From contig CAYVNW010000009.1 of assembly GCA_964452915.1 (NCBI GenBank), positions 1 through 64,000 of the forward strand: a stretch of 64,000 nucleotides of DNA, given 5' to 3'. Source of the stretch: Colivivens sp964452915. GTDB lineage: Bacteria; Bacteroidota; Bacteroidia; Bacteroidales; Bacteroidaceae. The notes below the pieces were generated by a model. It worked only from the letters and a program-made list of their open reading frames with translations. It was not told where the DNA came from and made no database searches. Each line of letters begins with the position of its first letter. Position 1 is the stretch's first letter. Positions 54,500 through 64,000 of this stretch are shown here, in pieces. The translations under genes and the position numbers were made by a program.

Positions 54500-57400
54500 T
54501 TATTTACGCTTCTTCACCTCAGGTCTGCCATTGAAGAACTGCTCATCGGCTGCATGCTCTTTCCAATATGCATTGAGTTCGCGCTTTGCTTTCATCGATT
54601 TACGCTTGCGGTTGATGCCTATAGCTCCGAATATACAGAAAATGGATGGCACGTAGATAAGTGTGAGTATTGTTCCTACTGTCAGACCTCCGATGACACT
54701 AACTCCCAGCGGACGCCACATCTCTGCTCCTACTCCATGGCTGACTGCCATAGGTACCATACCAAGGATAGTGGTAAGTGTAGTCATCAGGATTGGGCGC
54801 AATCGGCTTCGTGCAGCTACTACTGAAGAACGGATGAGTCCCATTCCGCGTTCTCGCATCAGTTGGGTATAGTCGATGAGCACGATACCTGTCTTCACTA
54901 CGATACCTATCAGCATGATTCCGCCAAGCATTGACATTATGTTGAGGCTTGTGCCTGTGAGTACCAATGCGAAGATAATACCCGAGAAGGCGAATACTAC
55001 TGAGATCATGATAATGAACGGGTAGGTGAGTGACTCGAACTGTGCTGCCATGACAATGAATACAAGTATGAAGATAAGTACGCCAAGTGTACCGAGGTCA
55101 CGGTTGCTGTCCATCTGATCTTCGTAGGATCCTGCTACTTGAATGGTAATATCATTTGGTATGTCCATCTTGTCAATGATGTTGTTACCAAGAGTTACTC
55201 CGTCGGACAGGGCTTCGCCATCTACCAACACTGCATCGACTGTAACTACACGCTGACGGTCTTTACGCTCGATTGTCGGTGGTATGGATGATTCCTCGAT
55301 AGTTGCGATATCTCGTACTTTGATATTTTTTCCCGAACCGTTAGGAATGAGCATATTCTCAACGTCCTCGACTGATATACGGTTTTTAACTTCGTAACGT
55401 ACCTTTATATCGTACTCCTCACCATCTTCACGATAGTATGAGAGCAGCGAACCATTGATCAGGTTTCTCACACTGTTGGCAGCTGTTGATAGTCCGATGC
55501 CTTCTTCTGCAAGTTTCTCGCGATCGAAGTTGATAACAAGTTCTGGCTGGTAGTCGGAACGTGATATCAGACATTGAGAGATGATTGGACTCTCACGAAA
55601 TCTATTGCTGAGTTCGGTGGCAACATCGTAGGTCTTTTCCAAATCGTAACCGTAGATTTCGAATGTGACTGTCTGCTGACCTCCCATTGATGATCTCATA
55701 CCACCAAGCAAAACATTGTATTTAACAAGTTCCGGTATTTCCTTACAGTCCTTACGCATCTCATCGCAAATCTCGGCAAGTCCTTTTTTACGTTCGTTTG
55801 ATGGTACGAATTGGATGTTGTAGGAGATTATATGCGAACCATTGTCGGAGAGTGATGCAAATGTGTTGTCATCTCCTGCTTGGCCTACGGTAAAGTTACA
55901 TGCAGTCATCTTGTCGCCATAACGCTTCATCCATTTGTCTGTAAGGTTCTTGGCGAGTTCCTCAGCTTTTTCTACTCGTGTACCGATAGGAAGTTCAAGT
56001 GTCACTCCCACACGACCGGAGTCGTTCGCAGGGAAGAATTCGCTCTTTATGCCGACTACTTGCATTACTACTATACTTAACACGAAGAAGATGATACAGC
56101 CGGTGATGACTGTCCAACGATGACGTACTGACCAGTTGATGCGTTGCTCATACCAACTGTCGAGATTTTCGAGTGCTTGCTGTATCGGACCGTACAGTTT
56201 CTTGAATATTTTGCTTTGCTTCTTTTGAAGTTTAAGCATCTGTGAACAGAGCATTGGAGTGAACGAAAGGGCTGATACTGTGGAAATGGTCATGATGACA
56301 CACATCATCCAGCCTAATTGCTTGAACAACACTCCCGACATACCCGACACCATTGTCAGTGGGAAGAACACGGCTATCATGGTAAGCGTTGAGGCTATTA
56401 CTGAGATTGCCACCTCGTTCGTTCCATGGACTGCCGCCTGCTTCGGATCGGCTCCTCGTTCTATATGTTTCGTGACGTTTTCGAGCACCACTATCGCATC
56501 GTCTACCACGTTTCCTATGGCTATTGAGAGACATGATAGTGACACTATGTTGAGCGAACCGTCTGTTCCATACAGGTAGATGAACGATGCTATCAATGAC
56601 AGTGGGATTGTTATGGCAATAATCAACGTTGCTCGCCAGCGTCCGAGGAATACGAAAACGACCAGGACGACGAAGATCATGGCATAGGCTATTGTCTCCT
56701 CAAGTGAACCAACGGTGTTTATGATGTTATCGGACGTGTTGACAATGATTCCCAACTTGACATCTGATGGCAGATTTTTCTGCAGTGTAGGCATCATCGA
56801 CAATACCTTATTGGATATTGCAACTGAGTTGGCTCCACTTTGTTTTTGCACCACGATCGTTGCTCCCTGCACACCATTGGTGTAGGTGCGTTGAGCGCGC
56901 TCTTCAACATTATCGACTATGCGTGCCACATCCCTAAGGTAGACAATTGCACCGTTGTGAGTACCTACAATCACATTTTTCATCTGTTGCGGATCGGTGA
57001 ACTCACCTTCCACACGGACTGTATACGTCTGTGTACCTATATCCATAGTACCGCTTGTGATGTTCCGGTTCTCAGCAGCAATAGCTTGACTCACCTGTGC
57101 AGCGCTCAGCCCATAAGCTTCCATTTTGTTGGCATCCATATAGATGTTGATCTCACGTTCTGGCGCACCGGAGATAGATACTGTACCCACTCCGTCGATA
57201 CGTGCAAGAGGGTTGGCTACGTTATCATCCAAAATCTTATACAGTGCTTTCTGGCTTTCATGGGCCTGTGCCGACATAATGATGATAGGTATCATATCGG
57301 TCGAGAACTTAAACAGTATCGGTTCATTGGCATCGGTAGGCAATGAGTTCGACACCATGTTCAGTTTGTCTCGCACATCGTTCGTCAAGTCGTCGATATC

Positions 57401-57697
57401 ATAGCCATACTCGAATTCAAGTGTAAGTACTGACACGTTCTCCTTTGAGCTCGATGTAATGTGCTTGAGATGTTCAACCGAGTTGAGGGTATTTTCAAGC
57501 GGACGGGTTACGTTATTTTCTATATCATTTGCTGATGCCCCGTTGTAGTAGGTCAAAACCATGATGGTGTTTGTATCGATATCCGGATACAAGTCGATAG
57601 GCAATTGTATCAGGGAGAACAACCCCAAAATTATTATGGCAAGGAAGGATAGGCTTGTCATTATCGGGCGTTTCACCGCCCCTTCATATAAACTCAT
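54500..57697 (-). CDS. RND efflux pump, AcrB/HAE1-type inner-membrane subunit
   Basis: The 1065-residue protein is a full-length RND pump. It starts SLYEGAVKRPIMTSLSFLAI, has helix-4 acids in SIAIGNVVDDAIVVLENV (the DD proton relay), two large periplasmic loops, and a second half with NRDLGTLGVLIFILVFIVMA and IVVKTGIVLIDYTQLMRERG. It trades protons for export of hydrophobic substrates across the envelope, with the adaptor and channel encoded just upstream. It is complete, in contrast to the broken pump at 49885-52110. Drug or bile-salt export is the usual guess; the sequence does not name a substrate. Confidence 0.95.
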   Translation of the reverse strand: MSLYEGAVKRPIMTSLSFLAIIILGLFSLIQLPIDLYPDIDTNTIMVLTYYNGASANDIENNVTRPLENTLNSVEHLKHITSSSKENVSVLTLEFEYGYDIDDLTNDVRDKLNMVSNSLPTDANEPILFKFSTDMIPIIIMSAQAHESQKALYKILDDNVANPLARIDGVGTVSISGAPEREINIYMDANKMEAYGLSAAQVSQAIAAENRNITSGTMDIGTQTYTVRVEGEFTDPQQMKNVIVGTHNGAIVYLRDVARIVDNVEERAQRTYTNGVQGATIVVQKQSGANSVAISNKVLSMMPTLQKNLPSDVKLGIIVNTSDNIINTVGSLEETIAYAMIFVVLVVFVFLGRWRATLIIAITIPLSLIASFIYLYGTDGSLNIVSLSCLSIAIGNVVDDAIVVLENVTKHIERGADPKQAAVHGTNEVAISVIASTLTMIAVFFPLTMVSGMSGVLFKQLGWMMCVIMTISTVSALSFTPMLCSQMLKLQKKQSKIFKKLYGPIQQALENLDSWYEQRINWSVRHRWTVITGCIIFFVLSIVVMQVVGIKSEFFPANDSGRVGVTLELPIGTRVEKAEELAKNLTDKWMKRYGDKMTACNFTVGQAGDDNTFASLSDNGSHIISYNIQFVPSNERKKGLAEICDEMRKDCKEIPELVKYNVLLGGMRSSMGGQQTVTFEIYGYDLEKTYDVATELSNRFRESPIISQCLISRSDYQPELVINFDREKLAEEGIGLSTAANSVRNLINGSLLSYYREDGEEYDIKVRYEVKNRISVEDVENMLIPNGSGKNIKVRDIATIEESSIPPTIERKDRQRVVTVDAVLVDGEALSDGVTLGNNIIDKMDIPNDITIQVAGSYEDQMDSNRDLGTLGVLIFILVFIVMAAQFESLTYPFIIMISVVFAFSGIIFALVLTGTSLNIMSMLGGIMLIGIVVKTGIVLIDYTQLMRERGMGLIRSSVVAARSRLRPILMTTLTTILGMVPMAVSHGVGAEMWRPLGVSVIGGLTVGTILTLIYVPSIFCIFGAIGINRKRKSMKAKRELNAYWKEHAADEQFFNGRPEVKKRK

Positions 57698-57712
57698 ATA
57701 ATAAAGATTTCT

Positions 57713-58726
57713 TTACTTAACTACTTTTACTTCCACTCCATTGGCAAGACGTGACATACCGGCGATAACGACTTTAGCACCTGGCTCTATGCCACTCTTT
57801 ATTTCATACTTGTCTCCTATATGCTTGCCCAGTTCGACTTTGTCGTAGCTGACCTTACCATCTTTGTATGTGTACACATAGCGGTCTCCAGCTCCAACTT
57901 GCTTGACGATAGACGCATCGGGAACCATCACGCGGTCAATGTCCTCAAAGCTTACTGTTGCGCGTGCAAACATTCCAGGACGAACGCGCTGGTCCTTGTT
58001 TGTTACCTTTACTTCTACAGGGAATGTGTGGGTAGTCTCGTCGATTGTAGGATAAACAATGGAAACAACCCCCTCAAATGGCTCATTAGGATATGCATCA
58101 AGTTCTACGGCTATCTTTTGTCCTACGTGCATGTCTTTATAGTAAGTTTCTGACACATTGATCAGCAACTTTACCGGATTAAGCTGTTCTATGGTCAATA
58201 CGGGGGATTCAGAACTGTACATATCACCGTTATCATAGTTGCGTGCAGTTACTACACCATTGACAGGGGAAACGAGTTGGGTGTTCTGCACAAGCTGATG
58301 ATATTGTGTGGTCAGAATGTCGAGCTGAGTCTTTGCATTGTCGTATTCCGACTTTGATGCTCCACCGACTGAATAAAGTTGCTTGATACGGTTGAACTCT
58401 ACTTCTTGGTTGTCGACTTGAAGTTTCTGTTGGCGAAGGTTTGAGGCATCAAGTTGTACGAGCACTTGTCCTTTATGCACTTGGTCGCCTACTTCAACAT
58501 ATATTTTTTCGATACGATAGGGGGTATTTGGAGCTATGTTGTTTTTCACATCGCTCTCAACGGTTGCTGTGTATGTCTCTGTTTGTGGAACAATTTGTGT
58601 TTCCACTTCTGCTACTTTCACTTCTGGTTTCTCTTCTACAGTCTCTTCTTTGCTATTATTATTGCCACAAGCTGTAAACAGTGCAACAGAAGCAAAAATC
58701 ATTGGGTATAAAAAGAATCTTTTCAT
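57713..58726 (-). CDS. RND efflux periplasmic adaptor subunit
   Basis: The 337-residue lipoprotein (Cys20 in ALFTACG) has the adaptor layout. A lipoyl half (RIEKIYVEVGDQVHKGQVLV) leads into a short coiled-coil hairpin (about 110-145), and a second lipoyl half follows (LVSPVNGVVTARNYDNGDMY). A beta-barrel domain and a membrane-proximal C-terminus complete it (YKDGKVSYDKVELG, IEPGAKVVIAGMSRLANG). It links the pump to the TolC-like channel. It starts 14 bases after the channel gene and ends 15 before the pump gene. Confidence 0.94.
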   Translation of the reverse strand: MKRFFLYPMIFASVALFTACGNNNSKEETVEEKPEVKVAEVETQIVPQTETYTATVESDVKNNIAPNTPYRIEKIYVEVGDQVHKGQVLVQLDASNLRQQKLQVDNQEVEFNRIKQLYSVGGASKSEYDNAKTQLDILTTQYHQLVQNTQLVSPVNGVVTARNYDNGDMYSSESPVLTIEQLNPVKLLINVSETYYKDMHVGQKIAVELDAYPNEPFEGVVSIVYPTIDETTHTFPVEVKVTNKDQRVRPGMFARATVSFEDIDRVMVPDASIVKQVGAGDRYVYTYKDGKVSYDKVELGKHIGDKYEIKSGIEPGAKVVIAGMSRLANGVEVKVVK

Positions 58727-58740
58727 ATTGTCTTCCTGTT

Positions 58741-60063
58741 TTATTTATTCAAATATGTTTCACGTCCGAGTGTGTAATCGAGCTCAGACTTGTTGATTAA
58801 GTAGTCGTAAATTGATTGGTTGTATGTGAGCTGTGCTTGTGTAAGTGCAACTTCACTTTGATTCAACTCGAGGATTGTTCCACGTCCGACTTCATATCTC
58901 TTTGATGCTATCGTAACCGCTTTGTCGGCTTGCAGCACTGCCTCCTTGTTGCTCTCAACCTGTACCATGCTTGATGCCATGTTGTTCATATAACTTTGTG
59001 CAGACATTACAAGCTGACGTTGTGTGTTGAGTGCGTTGTCCTCAAGTTCTGCAATTTGGATCTTTGTCTTTTTTAGGGTTGTCCAGTTTGATGCCTTGAA
59101 TATTGGTACGCTAATGCCTATTGTGAATGAGGCGGAAGGAGACCAGTCGTAATCCCACAGACTCCAATTCTTGTTATAAAGCGATTGATATTGCCCACTG
59201 AGTGAGAATGAAACGGTAGGCATGAAATTGGTCTTTTGTATTTTGAGGGTTCTTTGCAATAAACTGCGGTTAAGTTCAAACTGGCGCATGGTTGAGTTGT
59301 TTTGCAGCGCTGATTCTGTGTCGGCAACATCAGCAAGCGTGAGCCCGTTCTCATAGTTTTCCAATTTGTCGTTGATGACAATCTTAACATCAGTATTGAT
59401 ACCCATAAGTACTTTCAGCTGGAGTTCGGCAAGTGTCAGGGCTGTTTGTGTGCTGACCATACTGGAGTTCATGGACCTCATTTGTACTTCAGCACTGATT
59501 TTGTCGTATTCACTTACTGCCCCGACTTTATATTTTTCATTCACTACGTTAAAGTTTTCTTTACTTATGCGATAGCTGTCTTGCATTACTTTATAGGAAT
59601 CTTGTGAGAGAAGCATTTGGTAGAATGCCTTTGTTACTTGATTTATCAAGTCGAGCCGAGAATTTCTTGCTTGCTCACGTGCCAACTCAATATCTGTTTT
59701 GGTCAGTTTCATGTTCTGATAGACTGTAGGTACAAAGAGTGGAAGACTCAGCGAACCCACAATCGCACTTGTGTTGGTGTTGTCTTCACCCATCTTAAAC
59801 TTGTTTCCTCCGAGATTCATTTCTGCCGCAAGCAATGTGTGTTGTATGCTTGCTGTAGCTGTTACTTCAGGCAACAGGGCCTGCCAAGCTTCTTTATCGG
59901 CTATTTTTTTCAATTCTATTTCTTTGTCTGCAACCTTGATGGTGGGGTTCTCATCAAGGGCAATGTCAATAGCCTGCTGTAGTGTAAGCTCGAGCTGCTG
60001 CGCACACACATTCATAAATGTCAGCAGGATAGCTGCACTTAATAGCAATCTTTTACCTTTCAT
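58741..60063 (-). CDS. TolC-family outer-membrane channel of the RND operon
   Basis: The 440-residue protein has a signal peptide (LSAAILLTFMNVCAQ) and two efflux-channel repeats: LTLQQAIDIALDENPTIKV at the start and the LEVGRGTI-like segment YEVGRGTILELNQSEVAL at the end. Barrel strands are near SLPLFVPTVYQNM and GISVPIFKAS. It is the exit duct for the adaptor and pump encoded next. It is the first gene of the operon, 40 bases after the promoter. Confidence 0.94.
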   Translation of the reverse strand: MKGKRLLLSAAILLTFMNVCAQQLELTLQQAIDIALDENPTIKVADKEIELKKIADKEAWQALLPEVTATASIQHTLLAAEMNLGGNKFKMGEDNTNTSAIVGSLSLPLFVPTVYQNMKLTKTDIELAREQARNSRLDLINQVTKAFYQMLLSQDSYKVMQDSYRISKENFNVVNEKYKVGAVSEYDKISAEVQMRSMNSSMVSTQTALTLAELQLKVLMGINTDVKIVINDKLENYENGLTLADVADTESALQNNSTMRQFELNRSLLQRTLKIQKTNFMPTVSFSLSGQYQSLYNKNWSLWDYDWSPSASFTIGISVPIFKASNWTTLKKTKIQIAELEDNALNTQRQLVMSAQSYMNNMASSMVQVESNKEAVLQADKAVTIASKRYEVGRGTILELNQSEVALTQAQLTYNQSIYDYLINKSELDYTLGRETYLNK

Positions 60064-60105
60064 TTCTGTTTATGTTATTATTATGATAATTCCGTTTTCA
60101 AAGTG

Positions 60106-60137
60106 CAAAGGTAGTATTTTATACCAACCCCAACAAA
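60106..60137 (-). promoter_or_regulatory. promoter of the RND operon
   Basis: On the minus strand TTTG (60134-60137), an exact 20-base spacer and TACCTTTG (60106-60113) match the full Bacteroidetes consensus. The TolC-like start is 42 bases downstream. No clear operator was seen. Confidence 0.8.
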
Positions 60138-60251
60138 CTTAAAAACTCGAAATGATAACCAAATTCGACCTTTTAACACTCCTTATAATAATGAAAGAAC
60201 TATCTGAACGAAAAACCTTACCAAATGACAAAACGAAAAAATCGTTATGTC

Positions 60252-60284
60252 AAAAAAAAGAACAACCCTTTTGGGCTGTCCTTT
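60252..60284 (-). terminator. minus-strand-specific terminator after the TlpA-like gene
   Basis: The arms 60257-60268 and 60273-60284 pair over all 12 positions only when read on the minus strand, where two G-U pairs take the place of what would be A-C mismatches on plus. A run of T follows (A at 60252-60259 on plus). This fixes it as the terminator of the minus-strand gene at 60347. Confidence 0.75.
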
Positions 60285-60346
60285 TATTTGAGTGTAGCCT
60301 TATTGAAGTGCTTATGGCTAACTCATGGCTGTACTGTTTGAGATTA

Positions 60347-61309
60347 TTATTTTAATGCGCTTTCGACTGCATCTACTATCGCTTGACCACGCAAACCTCG
60401 TTGCATAATGGTCCCATCGGGAGCAAAAAGAATGATTTCGGGTATTCCATTGATGCCGTAAGCATCCGATCCGATTTTTTGTGCGTTGAGTATTTGAGGG
60501 TACTTTATGCCTAATTCTGATATCGCATCTTGGGTGTCTTCTACTTTATCCCATGTAGCGATTCCTACTACGTCGAATTTCTCACCGGCGTATTTTTCAT
60601 AAAGTGATTCAATCGTGGGAATCTCTTCTCTGCATGGTCCGCACCAACTTGCCCAAAAATCAACAAGTACGTATTTGCCTTTTCCTACGTAGTCTGCCAA
60701 TTTCTGTACTTTGCCGTTATAATCCACTTCAAAGTCGGTGAACATGTTGCCTTCGCATGTGTTGAAGGCTGATGGAGGAATTATGCTGTATATGATGTCC
60801 TTTACTACATTGCCGCACGCATGAAGAATGTCGTTCACTTCACTGATGCCTAATACATCGGTGTACATGTAGAGGGCAAATGCTCCGGCGAGGTTGTTTG
60901 GATTGTTTTTCATGAATTGGCGGATGTATGCGGTAAATGATTCGTTGTCATTCTGCTGCATTTGTTTTATACCGTCAATGAATGATTTTATACTGTCATT
61001 TTGTGGCGTGCCTGAAGGAATTCCTTCTGCGGAAATGCTGATTTTCCCTGGCTCGGCGACAAACCAAAATTGTACATTCTGATCGGTCGTTCCTGCAACA
61101 AGCTGAGGTTGTTCTGCCTTGCCTTCAATGACGTAGTGCCCGTTCTCTACGGCAACTGAGTCTATTGTCGGTACGGTGTCCAGGAAGTTCATCGTGTAGT
61201 ATACGTATTTGGTCCCATCGTTGACGATTCCTGTAACTGTGTATGAATCGTCTGAACACGATGTTAGTACGATTGCCATAAAGGCCATTAAAAAAAAGTT
61301 CTTTTTCAT
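60347..61309 (-). CDS. TlpA-like thioredoxin-fold lipoprotein (DUF4369-type)
   Basis: The 320-residue protein starts at ATG 61309 and is a lipoprotein (Cys18 in IVLTSCS). An N-terminal DUF4369-like part (about 20-190; [26 protein letters not shown]) is followed by a thioredoxin domain with C223-G-P-C226 in [15 protein letters not shown] and the cis-Pro in [14 protein letters not shown]. It probably reduces disulfides in periplasmic proteins or helps cytochrome c maturation; the latter would fit the CxxCH proteins in this window, but that is inference. A minus-strand-specific terminator follows. Confidence 0.9.
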   Translation of the reverse strand: MKKNFFLMAFMAIVLTSCSDDSYTVTGIVNDGTKYVYYTMNFLDTVPTIDSVAVENGHYVIEGKAEQPQLVAGTTDQNVQFWFVAEPGKISISAEGIPSGTPQNDSIKSFIDGIKQMQQNDNESFTAYIRQFMKNNPNNLAGAFALYMYTDVLGISEVNDILHACGNVVKDIIYSIIPPSAFNTCEGNMFTDFEVDYNGKVQKLADYVGKGKYVLVDFWASWCGPCREEIPTIESLYEKYAGEKFDVVGIATWDKVEDTQDAISELGIKYPQILNAQKIGSDAYGINGIPEIILFAPDGTIMQRGLRGQAIVDAVESALK

Positions 61310-61389
61310 TGTTCTGCAATATTTAATCAATATGTTAATTGTCTGTCTTTCCGTATATTCCTGTTAATGATCTAATTTATGCCGTATGT

Positions 61390-62382
61390 TTATTTGTTTA
61401 ATTTGCCGCAGTGTGGGCACCTACCTTTTTCTCTAATGCGTTGACCGCAATAACCGCATACGTAGCGGCAGCGAATGTAGTGGAAATACATCCATAATAA
61501 AACTATGGTGTATGCTACGAGCAAGACGTACCCCACATATATAAATGTTGTCCATGATATTACAAGGTAGGAAATCGTAGCGACTCCCAGCATCTCGAAT
61601 ATGTAGGAGATGCCTTGAAGTACATAAAAGTGGTGGTAGACTTCGATGACCATTGCAATGAACGTTATGATTACGAGCCATACGAGGGTGACCAGTGTTG
61701 CCATTACCGGCGGTAATATGAAGGGGTTGAGGGTCGGGTGAAAGTAATATTCCTGCCAAAACTCCGGAGCAAAGTTCTGAATGCTTGCATAGAGGCATGC
61801 CATGAAAGATACTAAAATGAGAAGGAAGATTGGATAGAAACTATCCATTTCGCTGAAACGGAATATTTGTAGAGAGTGGTGCGACCATCTGCGAAGTAAA
61901 AAGCAGAATAAGCCTATGACGACAAAGGTTGCCATCAATGCAGCCCTGCTGCCTGTGAGTTTATCGATTATCTGTGAGATGTTATCATCGGGAACTGTTC
62001 CTGTGAGCAATTCGGACTCTGTTATCCAACCCATTGTGAATTGATCTCGTGCCACTTTGATCCAAACGGTATCATTGGCACGTATGTCTGCAACTGCAAT
62101 CACATCGCCTTTGTTCACTATGCACGTATCGATAACTTCGTCTTCGCGTGGAATGAGTTGAAGTGAATCGTTCTTGACTATGAAATTGAAGTTGTTGGTA
62201 TAGTGGTGAAGCAAACGGAACTCAATACTGTCTGCTTGTTCTTGAGTGAGCTCATACAATGTATCGGATTCCTCTATTTCTGAAATAATTGAATCAGACG
62301 GTACGACATTGGTGGCTTGCTCTCCCTCACACGAAAGGAATGCTAATGCAAGTAGGAGTATTATGTAACGTATATTCTTCAT
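61390..62382 (-). CDS. SH3-like domain / zinc-ribbon membrane lipoprotein, function unknown
   Basis: The 330-residue protein has a lipoprotein-type signal (LAFLSC, Cys18), a soluble part with an SH3-like segment (GDVIAVADIRANDTVWIKVA, FTMGWITESEL, about 92-125), and five to six membrane helices (ALMATFVVIGLFCFLL; IFLLILVSFMACLY; LVTLVWLVIITFIAMV; YVGYVLLVAYTIVLLWMYF). It ends with a zinc ribbon, CGYCGQRIREKGRCPHCG. The combination is unusual and I do not know its role. The outer segment may bind cell wall and the ribbon may face the cytosol. Confidence 0.75.
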   Translation of the reverse strand: MKNIRYIILLLALAFLSCEGEQATNVVPSDSIISEIEESDTLYELTQEQADSIEFRLLHHYTNNFNFIVKNDSLQLIPREDEVIDTCIVNKGDVIAVADIRANDTVWIKVARDQFTMGWITESELLTGTVPDDNISQIIDKLTGSRAALMATFVVIGLFCFLLRRWSHHSLQIFRFSEMDSFYPIFLLILVSFMACLYASIQNFAPEFWQEYYFHPTLNPFILPPVMATLVTLVWLVIITFIAMVIEVYHHFYVLQGISYIFEMLGVATISYLVISWTTFIYVGYVLLVAYTIVLLWMYFHYIRCRYVCGYCGQRIREKGRCPHCGKLNK

Positions 62383-62448
62383 TGTCGTATTGTTCTGTTT
62401 CTGATGTAAAAGTTATAGGTCCATAGACGGTGTGCAATCTTGCTTTCA

Positions 62449-64000
62449 CTAATTTCTTTTGTCTTCAGATGTAGTGTCTACAACTTTCATTAGACATTGT
62501 CCGCAGTTGAAGTCGAGTCTCATTCTCCTTCCATTTGCCAATTGTAAAAACAATTGACCGTCTACGTCAGTATATCCGTTGCGATTTTCGTTTTTGTATT
62601 TCTTGCACCATCCTAATGAATAGCGGATACAGTGCTTACAAAACATTACGGGTACACCTTGAGGGTGAGTTTTTTCGTATGCCCAGTCAATGTTACCATA
62701 GCCTTGATTCTTATAAAATGCTTTCGCTTTTGTATTGAACACATTGGTGAGGTAGTTCAGGTCGCCTTTGTGCTTTGTATCGTTTCTTTCTGCATCATTT
62801 GATGTCCGCATAGAACGTGGTGTGTACTTATAGTTTGTACCGGCTAACTTTGTCACAAGCTGACGTCTCCAGTCACTTAAATGTGAAGATGGTATGAACC
62901 AATTCTTCTTGTAGTTTATTGTGAGTGAGCGTAACTGGTAACATGTACCTCCAAGGCGTGATAATTGGCGCTCAATATTGGCGGCCTGTGGACTACGGGC
63001 TAATTCTTTTGGACATGTTACATTAATAGTGGCTCGCTTGCCGTATTCATCGGTCATTCCAAGTCGGAATCCATCCGATGTCTCATCTATTGTCATGTCA
63101 ACAAATATATACCGCTCTGCACTTTTGCCTTGCAAAGTGTCATAGAGTCTTTTGTCGAAGTTACGGTACAATTTCATTTTCGGCATTATGTTGTGTGGCA
63201 TTTCACGTGGATAAAGACGCCCGTTCTCTACCTTGTTTAAGCGAAATCCAAACAGCTTTCCGCTTCGGTCGATAAAACACAGTCCGTCACCATTTGAAAA
63301 GTTGTGTGTGCCTGCAACAGTAAAACTGTTGGGAAAAATCTCTTTTATGGTGCCAACTTCCTCACCAACTGATTTTGGTGTCTCAAACGAAAAGATGCGT
63401 TCGTTTCTGCCATATAGGAAGTATGATGTGAATCCTCTGTTGAAACTTTTGTGCACATCGGGGCGGAATTTTAATTCTGTATGTCCTTCCGACGATCGCC
63501 GGTATTTGTCGGGTTCAGAACTGATGATTAGATTGAGTGCCTCGCTGTATGCTGATGTTACGTTTTTTACGTATGCCATGTCCTTCAGTCTGCCCTCAAT
63601 CTTGAGTGAAGTGACTCCAACGTCAATGAGCTCTTTTAATGAATTGATGAGGCATAAGTCCTTCAGTGACAGAAGATGCTTGCCTGTCATTATTGTATGT
63701 TCAACCGGTTTCGTTCCTTGGTACGATTTGCGTATCAAGTCGAATTCCATCCGGCACACTTGTGCGCACTCGCCTCTGTTTGCGCTTCTTCCAAACAGAC
63801 ATTCGCTGGCATAACATTGTCCGCTTAAACTGACACATAATGCTCCATGGACAAATGCTTCTAATTCAACGTTCGGACATCTGTTATGTATGTTTCTAAT
63901 CTCGTTAAGCGATAGTTCTCTGGCAAGTACTACTCTATCAAAACCATACTCATATAGCTGTTGTACCTTTTCTGCTGTACGATTGTCTGTTTGTGTACTG
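62449..64000 (-). CDS. U32-family peptidase-like RNA hydroxylation protein (5' end cut by window)
   Basis: The frame is open from the window edge at 64000 to the stop at 62449, at least 516 residues. The start lies outside. The U32 signature is complete: VVLARELSLNEIRNI, HGALCVSLSGQC, LFGRSANRGECAQVC, then the KIEGRLKDMAYV segment, with the Cys set of the family. The C-terminal part has further Cys (FCKHCIRYSLGWC; LDFNCGQCLMKV). Related RlhA/TrhP proteins take part in hydroxylation of rRNA or tRNA uridine/cytidine through prephenate and Fe-S chemistry. Which RNA is the target is not shown. Confidence 0.9.
   Translation of the reverse strand, partial: STQTDNRTAEKVQQLYEYGFDRVVLARELSLNEIRNIHNRCPNVELEAFVHGALCVSLSGQCYASECLFGRSANRGECAQVCRMEFDLIRKSYQGTKPVEHTIMTGKHLLSLKDLCLINSLKELIDVGVTSLKIEGRLKDMAYVKNVTSAYSEALNLIISSEPDKYRRSSEGHTELKFRPDVHKSFNRGFTSYFLYGRNERIFSFETPKSVGEEVGTIKEIFPNSFTVAGTHNFSNGDGLCFIDRSGKLFGFRLNKVENGRLYPREMPHNIMPKMKLYRNFDKRLYDTLQGKSAERYIFVDMTIDETSDGFRLGMTDEYGKRATINVTCPKELARSPQAANIERQLSRLGGTCYQLRSLTINYKKNWFIPSSHLSDWRRQLVTKLAGTNYKYTPRSMRTSNDAERNDTKHKGDLNYLTNVFNTKAKAFYKNQGYGNIDWAYEKTHPQGVPVMFCKHCIRYSLGWCKKYKNENRNGYTDVDGQLFLQLANGRRMRLDFNCGQCLMKVVDTTSEDKRN

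Noticed and set aside
1..64000. tRNA genes, rRNA genes and CRISPR arrays
   Set aside because: No cloverleaf, rRNA segment or regularly spaced repeat was found in the intergenic regions.

Overview
The window is a 64 kb piece of a Bacteroidales genome, most like a Prevotella-type gut or oral commensal. The evidence is the gene set (PF14905-type outer-membrane barrel, sufBCD-sufS next to nusA-infB, GH3-family protein, S9 dipeptidyl-peptidase, methylmalonyl-CoA mutase mutAB, PG0541-type protein beside an RND pump, U32 peptidase family) and repeated two-part promoters of the Bacteroidetes type (TTTG, about 20 bases, TAnnTTTG). A run of 100 N at 32181-32280 shows that this is a scaffolded draft, probably a metagenome bin. 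Species cannot be fixed from the sequence alone. I saw no rRNA, tRNA, CRISPR array or complete insertion sequence.

Region 1 (1-18860) is mostly housekeeping. A decayed outer-membrane barrel gene (390-3143) is followed by a long co-directional run: rimP, nusA, infB, sufB, sufC, sufD, a small lipoprotein gene and sufS. This run joins translation/transcription factors to Fe-S cluster assembly. Then come a convergent SpoU-family RNA methyltransferase, typA/bipA, and the acpP-fabF-rnc cluster, closed by a strong terminator. Region 2 (18957-25255) has a GH3-like gene, an Ig-like-domain lipoprotein, a DUF3108 protein and rnhB in one run, then a secreted Asn/Arg-rich protein and a 147-bp element with perfect 19-bp terminal inverted repeats.

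Region 3 (25300-36052) holds an S9 dipeptidyl-peptidase and a tandemly duplicated two-gene module. Each copy is a polytopic membrane protein plus a beta-propeller lipoprotein carrying a CxxCH heme-type motif. This is the least explained system in the window. The N gap lies in one of these genes and is flanked by two identical 35-bp copies, so it is almost certainly a scaffolding artefact. A DUF4919-like gene broken by an in-frame TAG follows.

Region 4 (36053-60137) is rich in export systems. An AraC-type regulator is divergent from an operon of two HlyD-like adaptors, two ABC-2 permeases, a TolC-like channel and a Kdo/WaaP-like kinase, with no ATPase gene. After mutAB (propionate/succinate metabolism) and an EamA transporter come the remains of one RND operon. 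In it the adaptor is reduced to 62 residues, and the pump is fused in frame to the tail of its TolC partner. A histidine acid phosphatase follows, then a complete TolC-adaptor-RND-PG0541 operon behind a near-ideal promoter. Region 5 (60347-64000) encodes a TlpA-like thioredoxin lipoprotein, an SH3/zinc-ribbon membrane lipoprotein and the 3' part of a U32-family tRNA/rRNA hydroxylation-type protein cut by the window edge.

The mix of intact core operons with several independently broken envelope genes (two nonsense mutations, two large in-frame deletions) suggests ongoing loss of surface and efflux functions, unless some lesions are assembly errors. Read mapping would separate these.
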